Below the pieces are notes generated by a model. The model saw only the letters and a program-made list of their open reading frames with translations, made no database searches and was not told the DNA's origin. Made by a program: the position numbers and the translations under genes. A stretch of DNA of 64,000 nucleotides from Cordilura impudica (Eukaryota > Arthropoda > Insecta > Diptera > Scathophagidae): assembly GCA_963682025.1 (NCBI GenBank), contig OY821521.1, positions 165,202,461 to 165,266,460 on the forward strand, given 5' to 3'. Below, piece by piece: positions 47,192-58,119 of this stretch (the stretch's first letter is position 1; each line of letters starts with the position of its first letter).

Positions 47192-47483
47192 TTAAGGAAT
47201 CTCAACAACATTCCTGTCAGCAATTAAGTAACGGGCAGTTGAATTTAAACGTGGCCACACAAGTGGTTTTGAAAAGGGACCGTAGAAGTCAGTAAATGAC
47301 AATTTACCATAAGTACCTGCTTGTGTCACCTTTAAAGAATTGTTTGGATTATTATAGAGCCAATCAAAGTAGTTTCGGTATCCATCCATAATGACTGTTG
47401 TACATTCTGGGTTCAAAGTCCTAGTCCAGTCTAAGAAAACCTCCAAATAGTTTAGGCTTCTCAGACTAAACTTTTTTAGTGAC
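47192..47483 (-). CDS. Unrecognised coding exon (last exon?), minus strand
   Basis: The open frame runs from about 47483 to a TAA at 47192-47194: SLRSLNYLEVFLDWTRTLNP, then TTVIMDGYRNYFDWLYNNPN, TYGKLSFTDFYGPFSKPLVW, and an end RNVVEIP. Composition is balanced and unlike the surrounding low-complexity DNA, with no stops or frameshifts. An in-frame stop lies just upstream, and TTTAG immediately before TCTGAGAAGC could be a splice acceptor. It may be the 3' exon of a host gene or a fragment of a mobile element. I do not recognise the family. Confidence 0.42.
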
Positions 47484-47644
47484 CTTTATCAAATCAAGTT
47501 GGACTAATTTTATTGAATGAAATCTTCAAAGAATATAAATTTTCTCCCTTTTTAAATGAATTTTTTGAGTAAAATGAAAGATTTAGGGCATGTGATTATT
47601 ATTGGGGTAGAAGGGATGTATACATATGATTGATATTTTTATTA
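47484..47644. other. AT-rich spacer
   Basis: Nothing recognised. Confidence 0.4.
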
Positions 47645-48021
47645 TCTATAATATTAATAGGCTAGGCGATTTCTTGTGACCGATGTTTTGTTCTACTGTT
47701 TTATCCTGATTTTGACCAAACGTATATTATTTGAAAGTTACTTCTTTGTAGCCATTTTGTAGATTTACAGATTTTTTAATTTTTTCCTTTATTTTTAGTA
47801 AATTGCATTTAAAATTGCTACTAACACATACATAATATTGTACAATGCTATGTGTATGTTTATTAAATTTGTTAATGTGTTTGTAATAAAAATGAGTTTG
47901 TTTTTTGTGTTGATTTGTGAATTGGCTATAATTAATTAGCATACCTTAAGGGTCTTTATTTAATGAAAAAATAAAATGTCCTAGAATTTGCACTCGAATT
48001 TCGAGGGCTGGAATCTGCTAG
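47645..48021 (+). mobile_element. Short non-autonomous Helitron, copy 3
   Basis: Starts TCTATAATATTAATAGGCTA (after A at 47644) and ends GGAATCTGCTAG (before T at 48022). It is 377 bp long. The 3' end carries the CGAATTTCG palindrome 15-20 bases inside CTAG. Same family as 5192-5553 and 15189-15556, here in plus orientation and complete. Confidence 0.88.
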
Positions 48022-48094
48022 TTACATTAAACATACATCAGTATTTTTTATCGAATTTTTTATATGGATATATTTATGAAAAATATTTCTTGAG

Positions 48095-48300
48095 TTATGG
48101 CTGAAAAGCAAACTGAAAGATAAGGAAAAATATAAAAGGTTATAAAACAACTTTGGTCTGAGAAATCCAAATTGTTTGGAGGTTTTTGTGTACTGGCCTA
48201 GTACTTTCAACCTGTATTGGAATTTTACAACCCCCCAGATATTGACCCCTAAAATATTCTACAGTAAAATCAGTTCATACCAATATCAGAGTTTTTTGCA
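48095..48300 (-). repeat. Dispersed repeat pair, copy 1
   Basis: The minus strand reads CTGGGGGGTTGTAAAATTCC, then CTAGGCCAGTACACAAAAAC and GGATTTCTCAGACCAAAGTT. It matches 51480-51690 (CTGGGGGGTGAGATATT, TTGGGCCAGTATATAAAACC, GGCGTTCTCAGGCCAAACTT). Non-coding, diverged; class unknown. Confidence 0.55.
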
Positions 48301-49430
48301 ATGCTTGCAGAGTTAGCCTCATTGATTACCTTGAAAGAGGAAAAACTGTTAATGGCTAACTCAAGTTATTGGACGCTGCAGAAAAAAAAATCAGTTAAAA
48401 AGTACTCTTTCAGTCTTACAGACAAATCCTGAGAAAATTTTTCAGTGGAAAGAGATTTGGCTTCAACGTAGAGATCATTCCTAAAATAAAGGTCTACTTA
48501 AAAGGTTTGGGAATCGTATTATTTGCATGATCTACAAAAATTAAGGAAACTTTGAGCGAAATCCTCTTATATTTAGCTAAGACTTTTTTGGAAAATAAAA
48601 TTCAATTGACACATATAATCTATGCTTTCTATTATTTTGAAGGGAAGTTTTTACTTGCCTCTACATAACGATTATGAATTATGGACCAAAAATAGATCGG
48701 AAAATAAGGCCTGAACCATTAACTACAGAAGGATTTGTTAAGTACTTAGAATATAGATCAGACATAATACTGTGTCTCAATGAAGAGCTGATTTTTTAAT
48801 TTAAATCTCCCGTGTTTACTGATTTCCCCGGTAGTATTATTTTTGACATCTGTCCAAAATTTCTTTCCAATATTTTCATAAGTTCAATACATCACTATTG
48901 ACATCGTTTCTGCAAACAATTTGTTGTTTAATAAAAAATAAATATTTTTTCTCTATATTTAAAAAAAAATAATTTTTTGGTTCCAACATTTTTTTAAATA
49001 AAAATTTTTTTTGTTGCTCACCAATCACCTTAAGTTTATATTATTTATTAAGTTTATTATTATTTATTGTTATTTATTTATATACTCAAAAATATTTTCC
49101 TAATTATTTGGACACGAAATACAACAACAACAACGAAATTTTTGGCAATTTATATATTTATCTATATATATATAATTGAGCTCATCACCGACGATTCGAT
49201 GAATGGGTAATGCTGTACGAATATTTTTTTTAATTCACGCTTATAGAAAATAAAAACGTTTTTAAAATGTACGTAAATTCAATGCAACACTCATAGTTTT
49301 TCATATCTGACAACACATAAGCACCTGTAAGTACTACAAAATCACTCAGAAAAATAAATTTCTCAAAAGGTATAAACATTTTTAGGAAATTGTAATATTG
49401 TATCTTTGTAATATAATTGAATTGAATCAT
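48301..49430. other. AT-rich DNA, nothing recognised
   Basis: No convincing coding or repeat structure. Confidence 0.4.
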
Positions 49431-49433
49431 TTT

Positions 49434-49800
49434 ATTTTATTTCATTTCATTTCATTTCATTTCATTTCATTTCATTTCATTTCATTTCATTTCATTTCAT
49501 TTCATTTCATTTCATTTCATTTCATTTCATTTCATTTCATTTCATTTCATTTCATTTCATTTCATTTCATTTCATTTCATTTCATTTCATTTCATTTCAT
49601 TTCATTTCATTTCATTTCTTTTATTTCATTTCATTTCATTTCATTTCATTTCATTTCATTTCATTTCATTTCATTTCATTTCATTTCATTTCATTTCATT
49701 TCATTTCATTTCATTTCATTTCATTTCATTTCATTTCATTTCATTTCATTTCATTTCATTTCATTTCATTTCATTTTATTTCATTTCACTTTATTTTATC
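49434..49800. repeat. (ATTTC)n pentanucleotide array
   Basis: About 70 copies of TTTCA, with one interruption (TTTCTTTTATTTCA) near 49617 and decay to TTTTA at both ends. The 141-residue SFHFI-repeat ORF here is a product of the array. Confidence 0.97.
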
Positions 49801-49835
49801 TTATTTATTTTATTTTTTTTTAATTTTATTTTATT

Positions 49836-50545
49836 ATACCCTATCTTACTATATTGTCAGGGTATAAAGAGTTTGTATCAGCACAATTACCAAAAATATT
49901 TGACTTAGACGCATATTTATACCGTTGGACTTCGAATCACTTTTTGAGTCCGTCTGGCCCTCTGTATGGCTGTGTGTCAATGTCAATGTCAATCTTGTAA
50001 TCAAATTGCAGGTCGCAAATATTAATATATTTTGACGAGATTTGATATATGTATAAGCTCCCATCGGCCATAAAGCGAACACTATTGAAGTTGGTGAAAA
50101 TCGGTGCATATTCATACTCTCCATACAAATGACCGCTATGAGAACGACTTGAAGACTGAAGTTATCATATGGATCTCGGTCAAATTGGGTTTGTGTATGT
50201 TTCTCACATCCATTTATCAGTTGTCCAAAAATAAACTCTATAGGACATTTCTCAGTCATAGCCCCCATATGAAGCTGATTCCCGATCTTCACTTAAATTT
50301 ACCAAAAAACAAAAATATTTCACATATTTTTCTCAAATTTGGTTTGTATGTGTTTTTGCTAAAAAAAGTGACCTTACCAAATATGGTCAGGATCGGTACA
50401 TTTTTCGACCTATAAATAGGCAAAAAAAAATTAATGACAATCCCACTCAAATTTTGTTTATGCTTATTTTCTATATCTAATTAGTTAGAAAGGGCCTCAA
50501 AACGCATCGTATAGGGTATCATATAGTCGGTCCAGACCGACTATA
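49836..50545 (+). repeat. Dispersed fly repeat, copy 2
   Basis: It starts at TACCCTATCTTACTATATTG and ends at AGTCGGTCCAGACCGACTAT. Internal landmarks: ATATTTGACTTAGACGCATA, GTCCGTCTGGCCCTCTGTAT, AGCCCCCATATGAAGCTGAT and CCAAATATGGTCAGGATCGG. It is closely parallel to 56165-56815. Non-coding. Confidence 0.68.
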
Positions 50546-51479
50546 ATTTTCTTACTTGTACTTGAATATCGTTGGCAACACTGAATTAGCCCGAATTGGT
50601 ATAATTGTCGATGAATTGTACGAATGCCAAAAAATTCTACTCCTCAATTTTATTTTCCTAAATTTATTTCACCCAATACAACAACATCAACAAATTCTTT
50701 TGAAACTTTAATTATTTTTTTAACTTAAATATTTTTGCCTCAACGCAAAAACATTTTTTTGCTTATCATAATTTAATAGAACTGGAATATATACAAAGCT
50801 TAGCCAAAGGCGAAAATTATATTCAAAATTATTATGAATTGTTGAACCTTTGAGAGTTCACTAATCCTGCTTAAAATTTTGTATTAACAAATTATTGATT
50901 TTTCTTGTTAAAAGTTAATTCTGCCTTTCGTTTCGCTAACGTTTCGCCCACCTTAAAATAAACAACCTTTATTTAATTTAAAAGTTGTGGTTTTCTAACT
51001 ACAACAGCAAAAGGGCAATAATAAATAACATAGATAAGCATCATTTAATTCACACAAACAACGATAACAGTGAGGACATATTCTGAAACATAAAAAACAG
51101 TAGCAGCTTGCTTGATGTCAAAACGAAAAACTGTCAAAGGTGCTCTATTACGGTAGAAATTGAAACAAAAATATAAAATAAGATCCAGAGACAAACAGCA
51201 GCAGTACTTAAAGCTTAAGATTACTAAATAATCCATAAGATACTATAAGCGATGCCATGCATGTTTCATACGTGTATTTAAAGGCAAAGGTCAATATATA
51301 TAGGCATACATATATATACCTGAATATATTAGGGTGGCCATTTTCATATGAATGAATGAATTCTAAATAAAATAATTTATAAGTTTTTAATAACAAGTAA
51401 GAGTCTTAAATTCGACTTACCGAATCTTTATTTCTGTCTACCTGTGTCTTAAATTCAATACTATAACCACTATTGGGTA
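50546..51479. other. AT-rich DNA, nothing recognised
   Basis: Unique-looking sequence with no supported gene. Confidence 0.4.
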
Positions 51480-51690
51480 CGGTTACCATTTAATACTGCT
51501 GCCAATAACACTATGGAACATTTTCGGGATCATTTTCTGGGGGGTGAGATATTAAAAGTCATGTTGAAAATATTGGGCCAGTATATAAAACCTCAAAAGG
51601 ATTTGGCGTTCTCAGGCCAAACTTAGTTTTTCAGCTATAATTCAAAAACCAATGATTATGTCTCATTTCATTCTTGAGCAAAATTTTAGC
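51480..51690 (+). repeat. Dispersed repeat pair, copy 2
   Basis: Plus-oriented counterpart of 48095-48300, sharing GGGGGG, GGGCCAGTATATAAAACC and CTCAGGCCAAACTTAGTTTT. Confidence 0.55.
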
Positions 51691-51750
51691 TAAGGTTTAA
51701 ATAAATAATTTGTAGTAAAATATCTATGTAAAAAATGGAATAAAAATACT

Positions 51751-51981
51751 GGAGCCAAATCATTGCATTCGTTATCGAAATTTTTCGATCGAAATAATTT
51801 TTTTATTGCCCAAAATAAAATGCTGAGATTAATTTTTATTTTCACAGTTGAAGAATTATGGCCTCTGATTAAGAAGAAAAGCGAATCGTGGTGGAGAGTT
51901 TGTCCGTCTTCTTTAAATAATAAACCAAAATATGGAATTTCGATTGATTTTACTCGATATCGAATGTGGTGATTTGGCCCC
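51751..51981. mobile_element. MITE, copy 1 (GGRGCCAAATCA termini)
   Basis: It starts GGAGCCAAATCATTGCATTC and ends GTGGTGATTTGGCCCC. The ends are inverted repeats of about 20 bp (the reverse complement of the right end is GGGGCCAAATCACCACATTC). Inside the left end is a palindrome AAATTTTTCGATCGAAA. Length is 231 bp with no coding sequence. The second copy is at 54921-55138. Confidence 0.78.
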
Positions 51982-52178
51982 TGCTGTGTGTTTGATTCAA
52001 TATTAAAAATATCACTCATACGTATACATTTATTCTACTCTTCTAATAAGTTATAATCATAAGGCCTGAATTTGTGACAAAATTGTCACTTATAAAAGTT
52101 TATTTAAAAGTTATGTACTTATAAAAAGTAAAAAGTAAAAAACTCAATAAGTTTTTCAATAAATTTTATCTATACTAA
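51982..52178. other. AT-rich spacer
   Basis: Nothing recognised. Confidence 0.4.
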
Positions 52179-52289
52179 TCTATACTAATATTATAAAGAG
52201 GTAATGTGTGTTTGTTTGTTTGTAGAGGGTAATCTCCGTAACTACTCATCTGATCTTCCTGAAATTTTCACAGAGTCTTACTGCGGATA

Positions 52290-53110
52290 TGGGAAGTGCT
52301 ATAGGCTATAATTTTTTAAATATTTTTAGTGGGCGTGGCACTTCCCACACAAAGTATATATTTAATATCATATATTGAGTACTATGATAGGGAGAGCTTT
52401 GCAAATTTGTGTGAGGCCACCTATTGTTAATATTAGTAGCTGCGCCGAAAATGGGCGGGATCGGATAAGTGGGCGTGGTAGCTCCCATACAAGTAATAAT
52501 TTAATATTATATATCTCGAGTACTGTGACAGAGAGAGTTTTTCAAATTTGTCTGATGTCACCTATTATTAGTGTGAGTGGTCGGACAAAAAATGGGCAGT
52601 ATCGGACCAATAGGCATGGCACCTACCATACAAATTAAATATAAAATGCCATATATCTGAAGTACTGTTGTAGTGAGAGTCTTGGAACTTTGTTTGAGCC
52701 AATAAGTTATGCATGCGATTAGTTGGACAAATAATGGGCGTGATAGGAGCGGTGGGCATGGCACCGCCCGTACAAAGTAAATATATGATATCATATAACT
52801 GGTGTACTAAAAAAGAGAGGCTTCGACCTTAGTATTTGTAGTCGGACAAAGAATTTGCGGGTTCACACCAATGGGCGTGGCACTCCCCATGCAAAGTAAT
52901 TATTTAATGTCATATATCTGAAATACTGTAAAAGAGAGAGATTTGTGGTTTTGCGTGAGCCCATAGATTCTTTGTATGATTAGTCGAACAAAAAAATAGG
53001 CGTGATCGAATCAGTGGGTGTAGCACCGCCCATGCAAAGTAGATATCTAATATCATATAACTGGTGTACTATAAAAGGGAAAGACTCCATATTTTGCATG
53101 AGTCCATCAG
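52290..53110. repeat. About 140 bp tandem units inside the Helitron
   Basis: Six units each contain GGGCGTGGCAC-CCCATACAAAGTA, ATATCATATATCTGGAGTACT, GAGAGAGTTTTGCAAATTTG and AGTCGGACAAAAAATGGGCG (GGGCGTGGC-type starts at about 52329, 52469, 52613, 52752, 52874, 53016). Two more lie at 53649 and 53782 in the second unit. Confidence 0.85.
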
Positions 53111-53164
53111 ATATTAATGTGAGTAGTGCAATAAAAATAGTTATCAATGTGATTTGTCGTGGAA

Positions 53165-53290
53165 AATATATCGCCAAAATCAAAAATCGCCAAACCCAAA
53201 AATCGCGAAAATAAAAATCGCCCAAAAACAAAAATCTTCAAAATCAAAAATGGGCAAAATCAAAAATCGCTAAAATGAAAAAATGCCAAA
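53165..53290. repeat. Short minisatellite, AAAAATCGCCAAAATC
   Basis: About eight units of 13-16 bp (ATCGCCAAAATCAAAA, ATCGCCAAACCC, ATCGCGAAAATA and so on) inside the Helitron, just before the helicase remnant. Confidence 0.9.
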
Positions 53291-53310
53291 TGATATTCTA
53301 AGTTCAAGGC

Positions 53311-53477
53311 CAACAGTAAGTGTTGCCAGATCTAATATGGATAATCCATCTTCTTCTCATGGGGAGCTATATGTACCTTGCTCCAAGGTAGGAACGCCGA
53401 AAAATCTGATAATTGTTGTTGTACCGAATGAAAAAACAAAAAACATTATATATCAGCATCAGCAAGCATTGAAATAA
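53311..53477 (+). pseudogene. C-terminal end of a Helitron Pif1-like helicase
   Basis: The frame SSSHGELYVPCSKVGTPKNL continues IIVVVPNEKTKNIIYQHQQA and stops at 53475-53477. Helitron and Pif1 helicases end with HGQLYVACSRV, then a short loop with N-L, then KTKNVVY, so the order and length to the stop match. Only the last 50 or so residues remain, and upstream is the minisatellite. This shows that the element derives from a coding Helitron. The helicase would unwind DNA during rolling-circle transposition. Confidence 0.78.
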
Positions 53478-53924
53478 AAAATCTATACTTATAGTGTATA
53501 CTAACATAATAAAGAGGTAATATTTGTTTGTTTGTTTATTTGTAGGAGGTACTCCCCGTAACTACTTATCTGATCTTCCTGAAATTTTCACATAGTCTTA
53601 CTGCGGATATGGTAGTGCTACAGGCTTTAGTTTTTCTAAATATTTTTAGTGGGCGTGGCACTTCCTATACAAAGTGCATTTTTAATATCATATATATTAA
53701 GTACTATGCTAGAGAAAGTTTTGCAAATTTGTCTCAGGTCATCTATTAATCAAACAAAAAAATTGGGCGGGTTTAGACAAATGCGCGTGGTACCACTGCA
53801 CAAACTTAATATTAAATGTGATATATCTGAATTACTGTATTAAAGAGAGAGCCCTTTAATAACGATTCGATTCGGGAGGGGGGGGAGGGGGAGGGTGTAG
53901 CGAAGCACACCGGGTTACATCTAG

Positions 53925-54920
53925 TTACCAATAAAATAACAGTTGTTGATATAAAATAATTTTAATTATTTAATTAATTATATAAGTTTTTAAAAGAATT
54001 AACACTAAAATGACAAAATATTTATATTCTAAAGCAATAAAAAAAAAAAAAAAAAAATGAAAGACTATAGTTTACAAAAGTTCAACAAATAAAATTTTTA
54101 TACCAAAATCATTAGATAAGCATTATTAGAGTTTATATACTTATTACATAACGATAAAAAATATAACAGTGTTTAGAAATAATAAAAATTAATAATATTC
54201 ATAACGAAATTAAATTAAAAAATCAATTTCAAGGTTTGGCTCAATATTTTTTTTTAAATAAATATTTTTCAAGGTTTGACCAACAAATTACTTTTAGTTA
54301 TTTTTCTTAAAGAAGAGTTTGAAAAGTTCTTCATAAAAAAAATTTTTTTTTTCAAAATTTTTTTACTTGCAGAAAAGCTTTCAACATTTTTTAATATTTT
54401 GAAATTCAAATACAATTTTTTTTAACTGAAATTATAAAAATTTTAATGGAAATTTTAAAAATTTAAATCTTTTACTAAGCAAAACAAAGTTACTAGTTAA
54501 AAATTCAATTTACTTAACTGTAAGAGGTCTATGAAAGTTAGAAAATTTCAATTGAAATTTACACAACAACGTTTAATATCTAGAAAACTTCATTTGAAAT
54601 TCAATAATTTACGTATAAACTTACATTTAAAATTTCTGAATTAAATGGAATTTTCTCAATCTCAAATGGAACTTTCTGAAATTTCAATTACATTTTTAAG
54701 TGATAATTTTGCTATTTTTAGTAAAAGATTTTAAATGGAGTTTCTGATCTTAAATGGCAACTTCTGCATTTCAAATAAAAACTTCTTAATTTTAAATGAT
54801 AATTTAAATTAAAATTAAATGATAATTCAAATTAAAATCATGAATTTCAGTTAAAATTTTCTCAGTTACAGTTATGAATGGTGTTTTATATGTAAGTAGT
54901 TTCAACAAAATGAGGTCTCT
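53925..54920. other. AT-rich DNA with AAATTTC-type reiteration
   Basis: Loose repeated phrases such as TCAATTGAAATTT, TCATTTGAAATTC and TTAAATGGAATTTTCT (54540-54860) suggest a decayed short repeat. No ORF. Confidence 0.4.
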
Positions 54921-55138
54921 GGGGCCAAATCACCGCATTCGTTAGCGAAATTTTTCGATCGAAATTATTTTTTTATTTTCCAAAATAATATACTAAAAAT
55001 AATTTTACTCTGTCACAGTTAACGAATTATGGCTCCTAGTTAAGAGTAAAAATTAAACGAGTGCTGATGTTTGTCTGTCTTTTCAAAATAATAGTTTCGA
55101 TTGATTTTACTCGATATCGAACGTGGTGATTTGGCCCC
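54921..55138. mobile_element. MITE, copy 2 (GGGGCCAAATCA termini)
   Basis: GGGGCCAAATCACCGCATTC to GAACGTGGTGATTTGGCCCC. It has the same palindrome TTTTTCGATCGAAA and the same right-side TTTCGATTGATTTTACTCGA as copy 1, and is 218 bp long. A clear target duplication is not evident (CTCT left, TGGT right). Confidence 0.8.
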
Positions 55139-55278
55139 TGGTATAGAATGAAGGTCATATGACCGTAAGAATGCTGTTTAATAATTTACTTTGTGGTTTC
55201 CCATGGATGAAAATTTGTTTAAAACAGCATCTGTAGATATTTCTTGTTTGTGGTGAATATTCATCATGGCTAAAGCAC

Positions 55279-56045
55279 TTAGTCTTTCTTCAGTGTTGAT
55301 TTGAGCCATGTTTTAATTCTCCGCAAAGTTGAGAAAGATCTTTCAGCTCTTGAGTTGCTTACCGGCAATAAAATAAAAATTTGAATTATTATTCGGAGAG
55401 TAGGGTATATATCTTCATCCCAGTGAGATAATTTATTATGTCTGACCCCTTGCATAAGTCTAGGCCTTTTTTTCAGAATTACGCTTATGGGTTGTATGAG
55501 GCCAATAATATCACTAAGGATATACAATCCGCATATAAAATCAAATGAGCTCAACGAATTTATTAAAATTGTTGCCTTTGTGGACGTATCTCTGTCCCTC
55601 CAATGAGATATTTTCTCCAGTGCCTCCAATATATTTTTAATATTACTTGCAAATTGTAATATTGTATCATGCTCCATGCTCCACCCATCTAGTTTCACAC
55701 AATATTGACAATTTTGATCCCAAAAATTTCATTAAAACATTATTCCTTTTGGGGTGTTGATTTTTGAAAAATTTTGTTGTCTCCTTTACAAGCGAGATTA
55801 TTTTTTGTATGAGTGGAACTTTGATGCTTTTAGATAAGGAGTTATTTAATTTATGAGCATAGCATGATGTCCTTTTTGCGTTGGTTGCTTTCTCCTGTAT
55901 TTTTTTCACTGTGCCTTTTTCTACGAACATTAGAGGGCAACCAACCGTACCAATACTAACACAATATTGTTCATGAAGTTTAAATCTATCGAAAGGTGTT
56001 TGGGGGGGGGAAATTTCCTCTTTTCCCCCCGTAGAACCGCGCTTG
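55279..56045 (-). pseudogene. Internally deleted relative of the hAT element
   Basis: The minus strand begins at 56045 with TIR CAAGCGCGGTTCTACGGGGG and the same G-run/C-run arrangement as the 23.8 kb hAT. It then jumps directly to the middle of the transposase: IGTVGCPLMFVEKGTVKKIQ (second catalytic Asp is Val), AKRTSCYAHKLNNSLSKSI, KVPLIQKIISLVKETTKFFK and CETRWV. After a frame break come LEALEKISHWRDRDTSTKAT and ILSDIIGLIQPISVILKK. About 490 bp present in the full copy are missing before DEDIYPTLRIIIQIF. It ends with the dimerisation domain SNSRAERSFSTLRRIKTWLK, stop at 55279. The other TIR was not found. Identity to the 23.8 kb copy is moderate, so it is a different subfamily. Confidence 0.82.
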
Positions 56046-56164
56046 CTCTTACTGCTAATTGTATTGTATTTTCTAATGACTTCTATTTAAAAGAATTTTA
56101 ATTTTGTTAGTTTAAATTGATGGCGCAAGGAAAAATTTTTTGAAAATTTTATTATTGAAAAGAT
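56046..56164. other. AT-rich spacer
   Basis: Nothing recognised; the 8 bases next to the hAT-like TIR (CTCTTACT) may be half of a lost TSD. Confidence 0.35.
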
Positions 56165-56815
56165 GATTTTGTGCTGATGTTTGTAACTACCAGCGATGTC
56201 CGACAGTCCGTCTGTCTGTCTGTCCGTCAGTCTGCAGGTCCATGTAAACCTTGGTCCATCGGCCACAGGACGAACGCCATTAAAATTGGTGAAAATCAGT
56301 GCATGTTCAGACCTAGTGCCAATAAAAGTGACCTCTTTGAGATCGACTTAAATTGCCATAATATCCAAATTATCGTATAGATATCTTTCAAAACGGGTTT
56401 GTGTGTCTTTGTTACACCCATTAATGAATAGTCCAAAAATTAACCCTATGGAACAATTCTTAGTTATAGCCCCCATATGAAACTATTTCCCGAAATCCAC
56501 TAAAGCCTATCAAAAGCAAAAATATTGCGCAGATTTTTCTCAAATTTGATTTGTATATGTTTTTGCAAAAAATAAGTGTGTTTACCAAATGTGGTCAGGA
56601 TTGATCCATTTTTCGACATAGTCCTCGTATAAATTTAGCTTTCGGTATGAACTTTTTCAGTACTACAGGCAAAAAAATTATTACAAATTCCACTCAGATT
56701 TGGTTTATGCTTATTTTCTATACCCAATTAGTTGGACGAAAAGATCAACTCTCTAAACTCATGGTATAGGGTGTCACATTGTATCTAAACCGACTATAAC
56801 TTTCTTATTTCTTCT
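56165..56815 (+). repeat. Dispersed fly repeat, copy 3
   Basis: Contains TTTGTAACTACCAGCGATGT, runs of GTCTGTCTGTCTGTCCGTC and TCCATGTAAACCTTGGTC, AGCCCCCATATGAAACTATT, CCAAATGTGGTCAGGATTGA and ACCGACTATAACTTTCTTAT. Same layout as 49836-50545. The 69-residue ORF at its start is a translation of the repeat. Confidence 0.68.
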
Positions 56816-57245
56816 TTTATTAAATATTCTTAAGCTTCGTTAGATATTATGTTATTTTAGAGGAAACATATTAAAATCTGACAAATATTAAAGGAAATAT
56901 ATTTAAAATGTTTAAAGTTTGTAATCAAATATTTTGAATTTTAAATTTCGAAAATTTTGAATATTTTCACCCCATGACGTCAAAGAGGATAATAATCAAA
57001 ATTTTTTGCATTTTATGAACACAGCACTTTGAGACCTTTCGATTGATGTATAAAATTAGGTTACTCTTAATTTAGAATATATAAACAAATACACTTTTTG
57101 AAAAAAGTGCAAATAAAATGCGACATTTGTTGTCAGAAAAGAAAACGGCATTAGAATTCTTAAAAGTAAAGCTACTCGCATTCACATAGTGTTAAAAAGA
57201 AAAAATTCGATGAAGTTTGAATAATTTTTATTTTTAAACTCTTTC
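56816..57245. other. AT-rich DNA, nothing recognised
   Basis: No supported feature. Confidence 0.4.
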
Positions 57246-57249
57246 TTTT

Positions 57250-57725
57250 AAGTCATACTCTCTGTCTGTCTGTCTGTCTGCCGTGGCTCAACCCCATTCC
57301 CCCTTATCCAATTGACCTGAAACTTGGCCCATAGTCTTGTTGTGACTACAGATTAATTTTTGGGGTAGTCACGCAAAGTCACGCAAGTCACGCACAATCA
57401 CGGAGTGATCTTAATGTCATTTCCCCTCATTCGATCGATACTTGCAATACTTGCAATAAAGAAAGATTAACTTCGACATAGTCACGCACAGTCACGGAGT
57501 GATTTTAAACCCATTTACCCATATCCGATCGATCTAAAACATGGTCGATAGACTTGCTGTGAAAAAAGATTAACTTTACCATAGTCACGCACAGTCACGA
57601 CGGAGTGAATTAAACCCCATTTCCCTTCATCGAATCAATCTGAAACTTGATCCATAGACTTGTGACCAAAGATTAATTTTAAAATAGTCACGTAAAGTCA
57701 CGAACAGTCACGTAGGGATTCAAAA
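57250..57725. repeat. About 115 bp tandem units with GTCACGCACAGTCACGGAG
   Basis: Opens with (GTCT)n, then four diverged units. Each unit has AACCCCATTTCCC, a TCGATCGATCTGAAACTTGG-type stretch, CCATAGACTTG, AAAGATTAACTT and ATAGTCACGCACAGTCACGG. Non-coding. Confidence 0.82.
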
Positions 57726-58115
57726 CTCATATGCATAAGGAAAGAAAGAGTTTTAATAAAGACTTTGTTTTTATGGGTAACGTTATTATTAAAAACTAAA
57801 CGTTATTATTAAAAAATAATTATTTAATTTTTTGTAAATAACTAGAATTTTTTTTTGTAGAAAATTTACCTTCTTATTATTACTCTTGTGTTATCTTGGC
57901 GATTTTTTAAATTTATTTCGAGATAACTTAAAGAAAGTGTTGCAGTACAGGCCTAAATTAAAATGACGCGTGGAGTTTAACACAACGTACATACTCATTA
58001 ACCAAATGCTACAAGCGCAACGTTGCGTTTGTATTAATTGTTAATACTACAAAATTTGGAATAAGAACAATGGCTAGAATATCATAGAAAAATCATCGCG
58101 AGTTTTTTTGCATTT
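57726..58115. other. AT-rich DNA, nothing recognised
   Basis: No supported feature. Confidence 0.4.
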
Positions 58116-58119
58116 TCAT

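Larger units (their letters stand above)
52179..53924 (+). mobile_element. Helitron, 1.75 kb, with helicase remnant and repeated 5' end
   Basis: 5' end TCTATACTAATATTATAAAG (after A at 52178), followed by GAGGTAATGTGTGTTTGTTT and an AACTACTCATCTGATCTTCC stretch typical of insect Helitrons. 3' end GGTGTAGCGAAGCACACC (hairpin), CGGGTTACATCTAG, then T. A second 5'-type end (TCTATACTTATAGTGTATAC, 53482) starts a shorter internal unit. The interior has tandem 140 bp units, a 15 bp minisatellite and the end of a helicase gene. It may be one element nested in another of the same family or a tandem product. Confidence 0.82.

Noticed and set aside
49398..49823. 141-residue plus ORF of SFHFI repeats
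   Set aside because: Translation of the (ATTTC)n array; a pentamer without stops is open in every frame.
52375..52794. Overlapping ORFs on both strands with PTPIGPILP-like repeats
   Set aside because: Translations of the 140 bp tandem units inside the Helitron; no domain and no frame preference.
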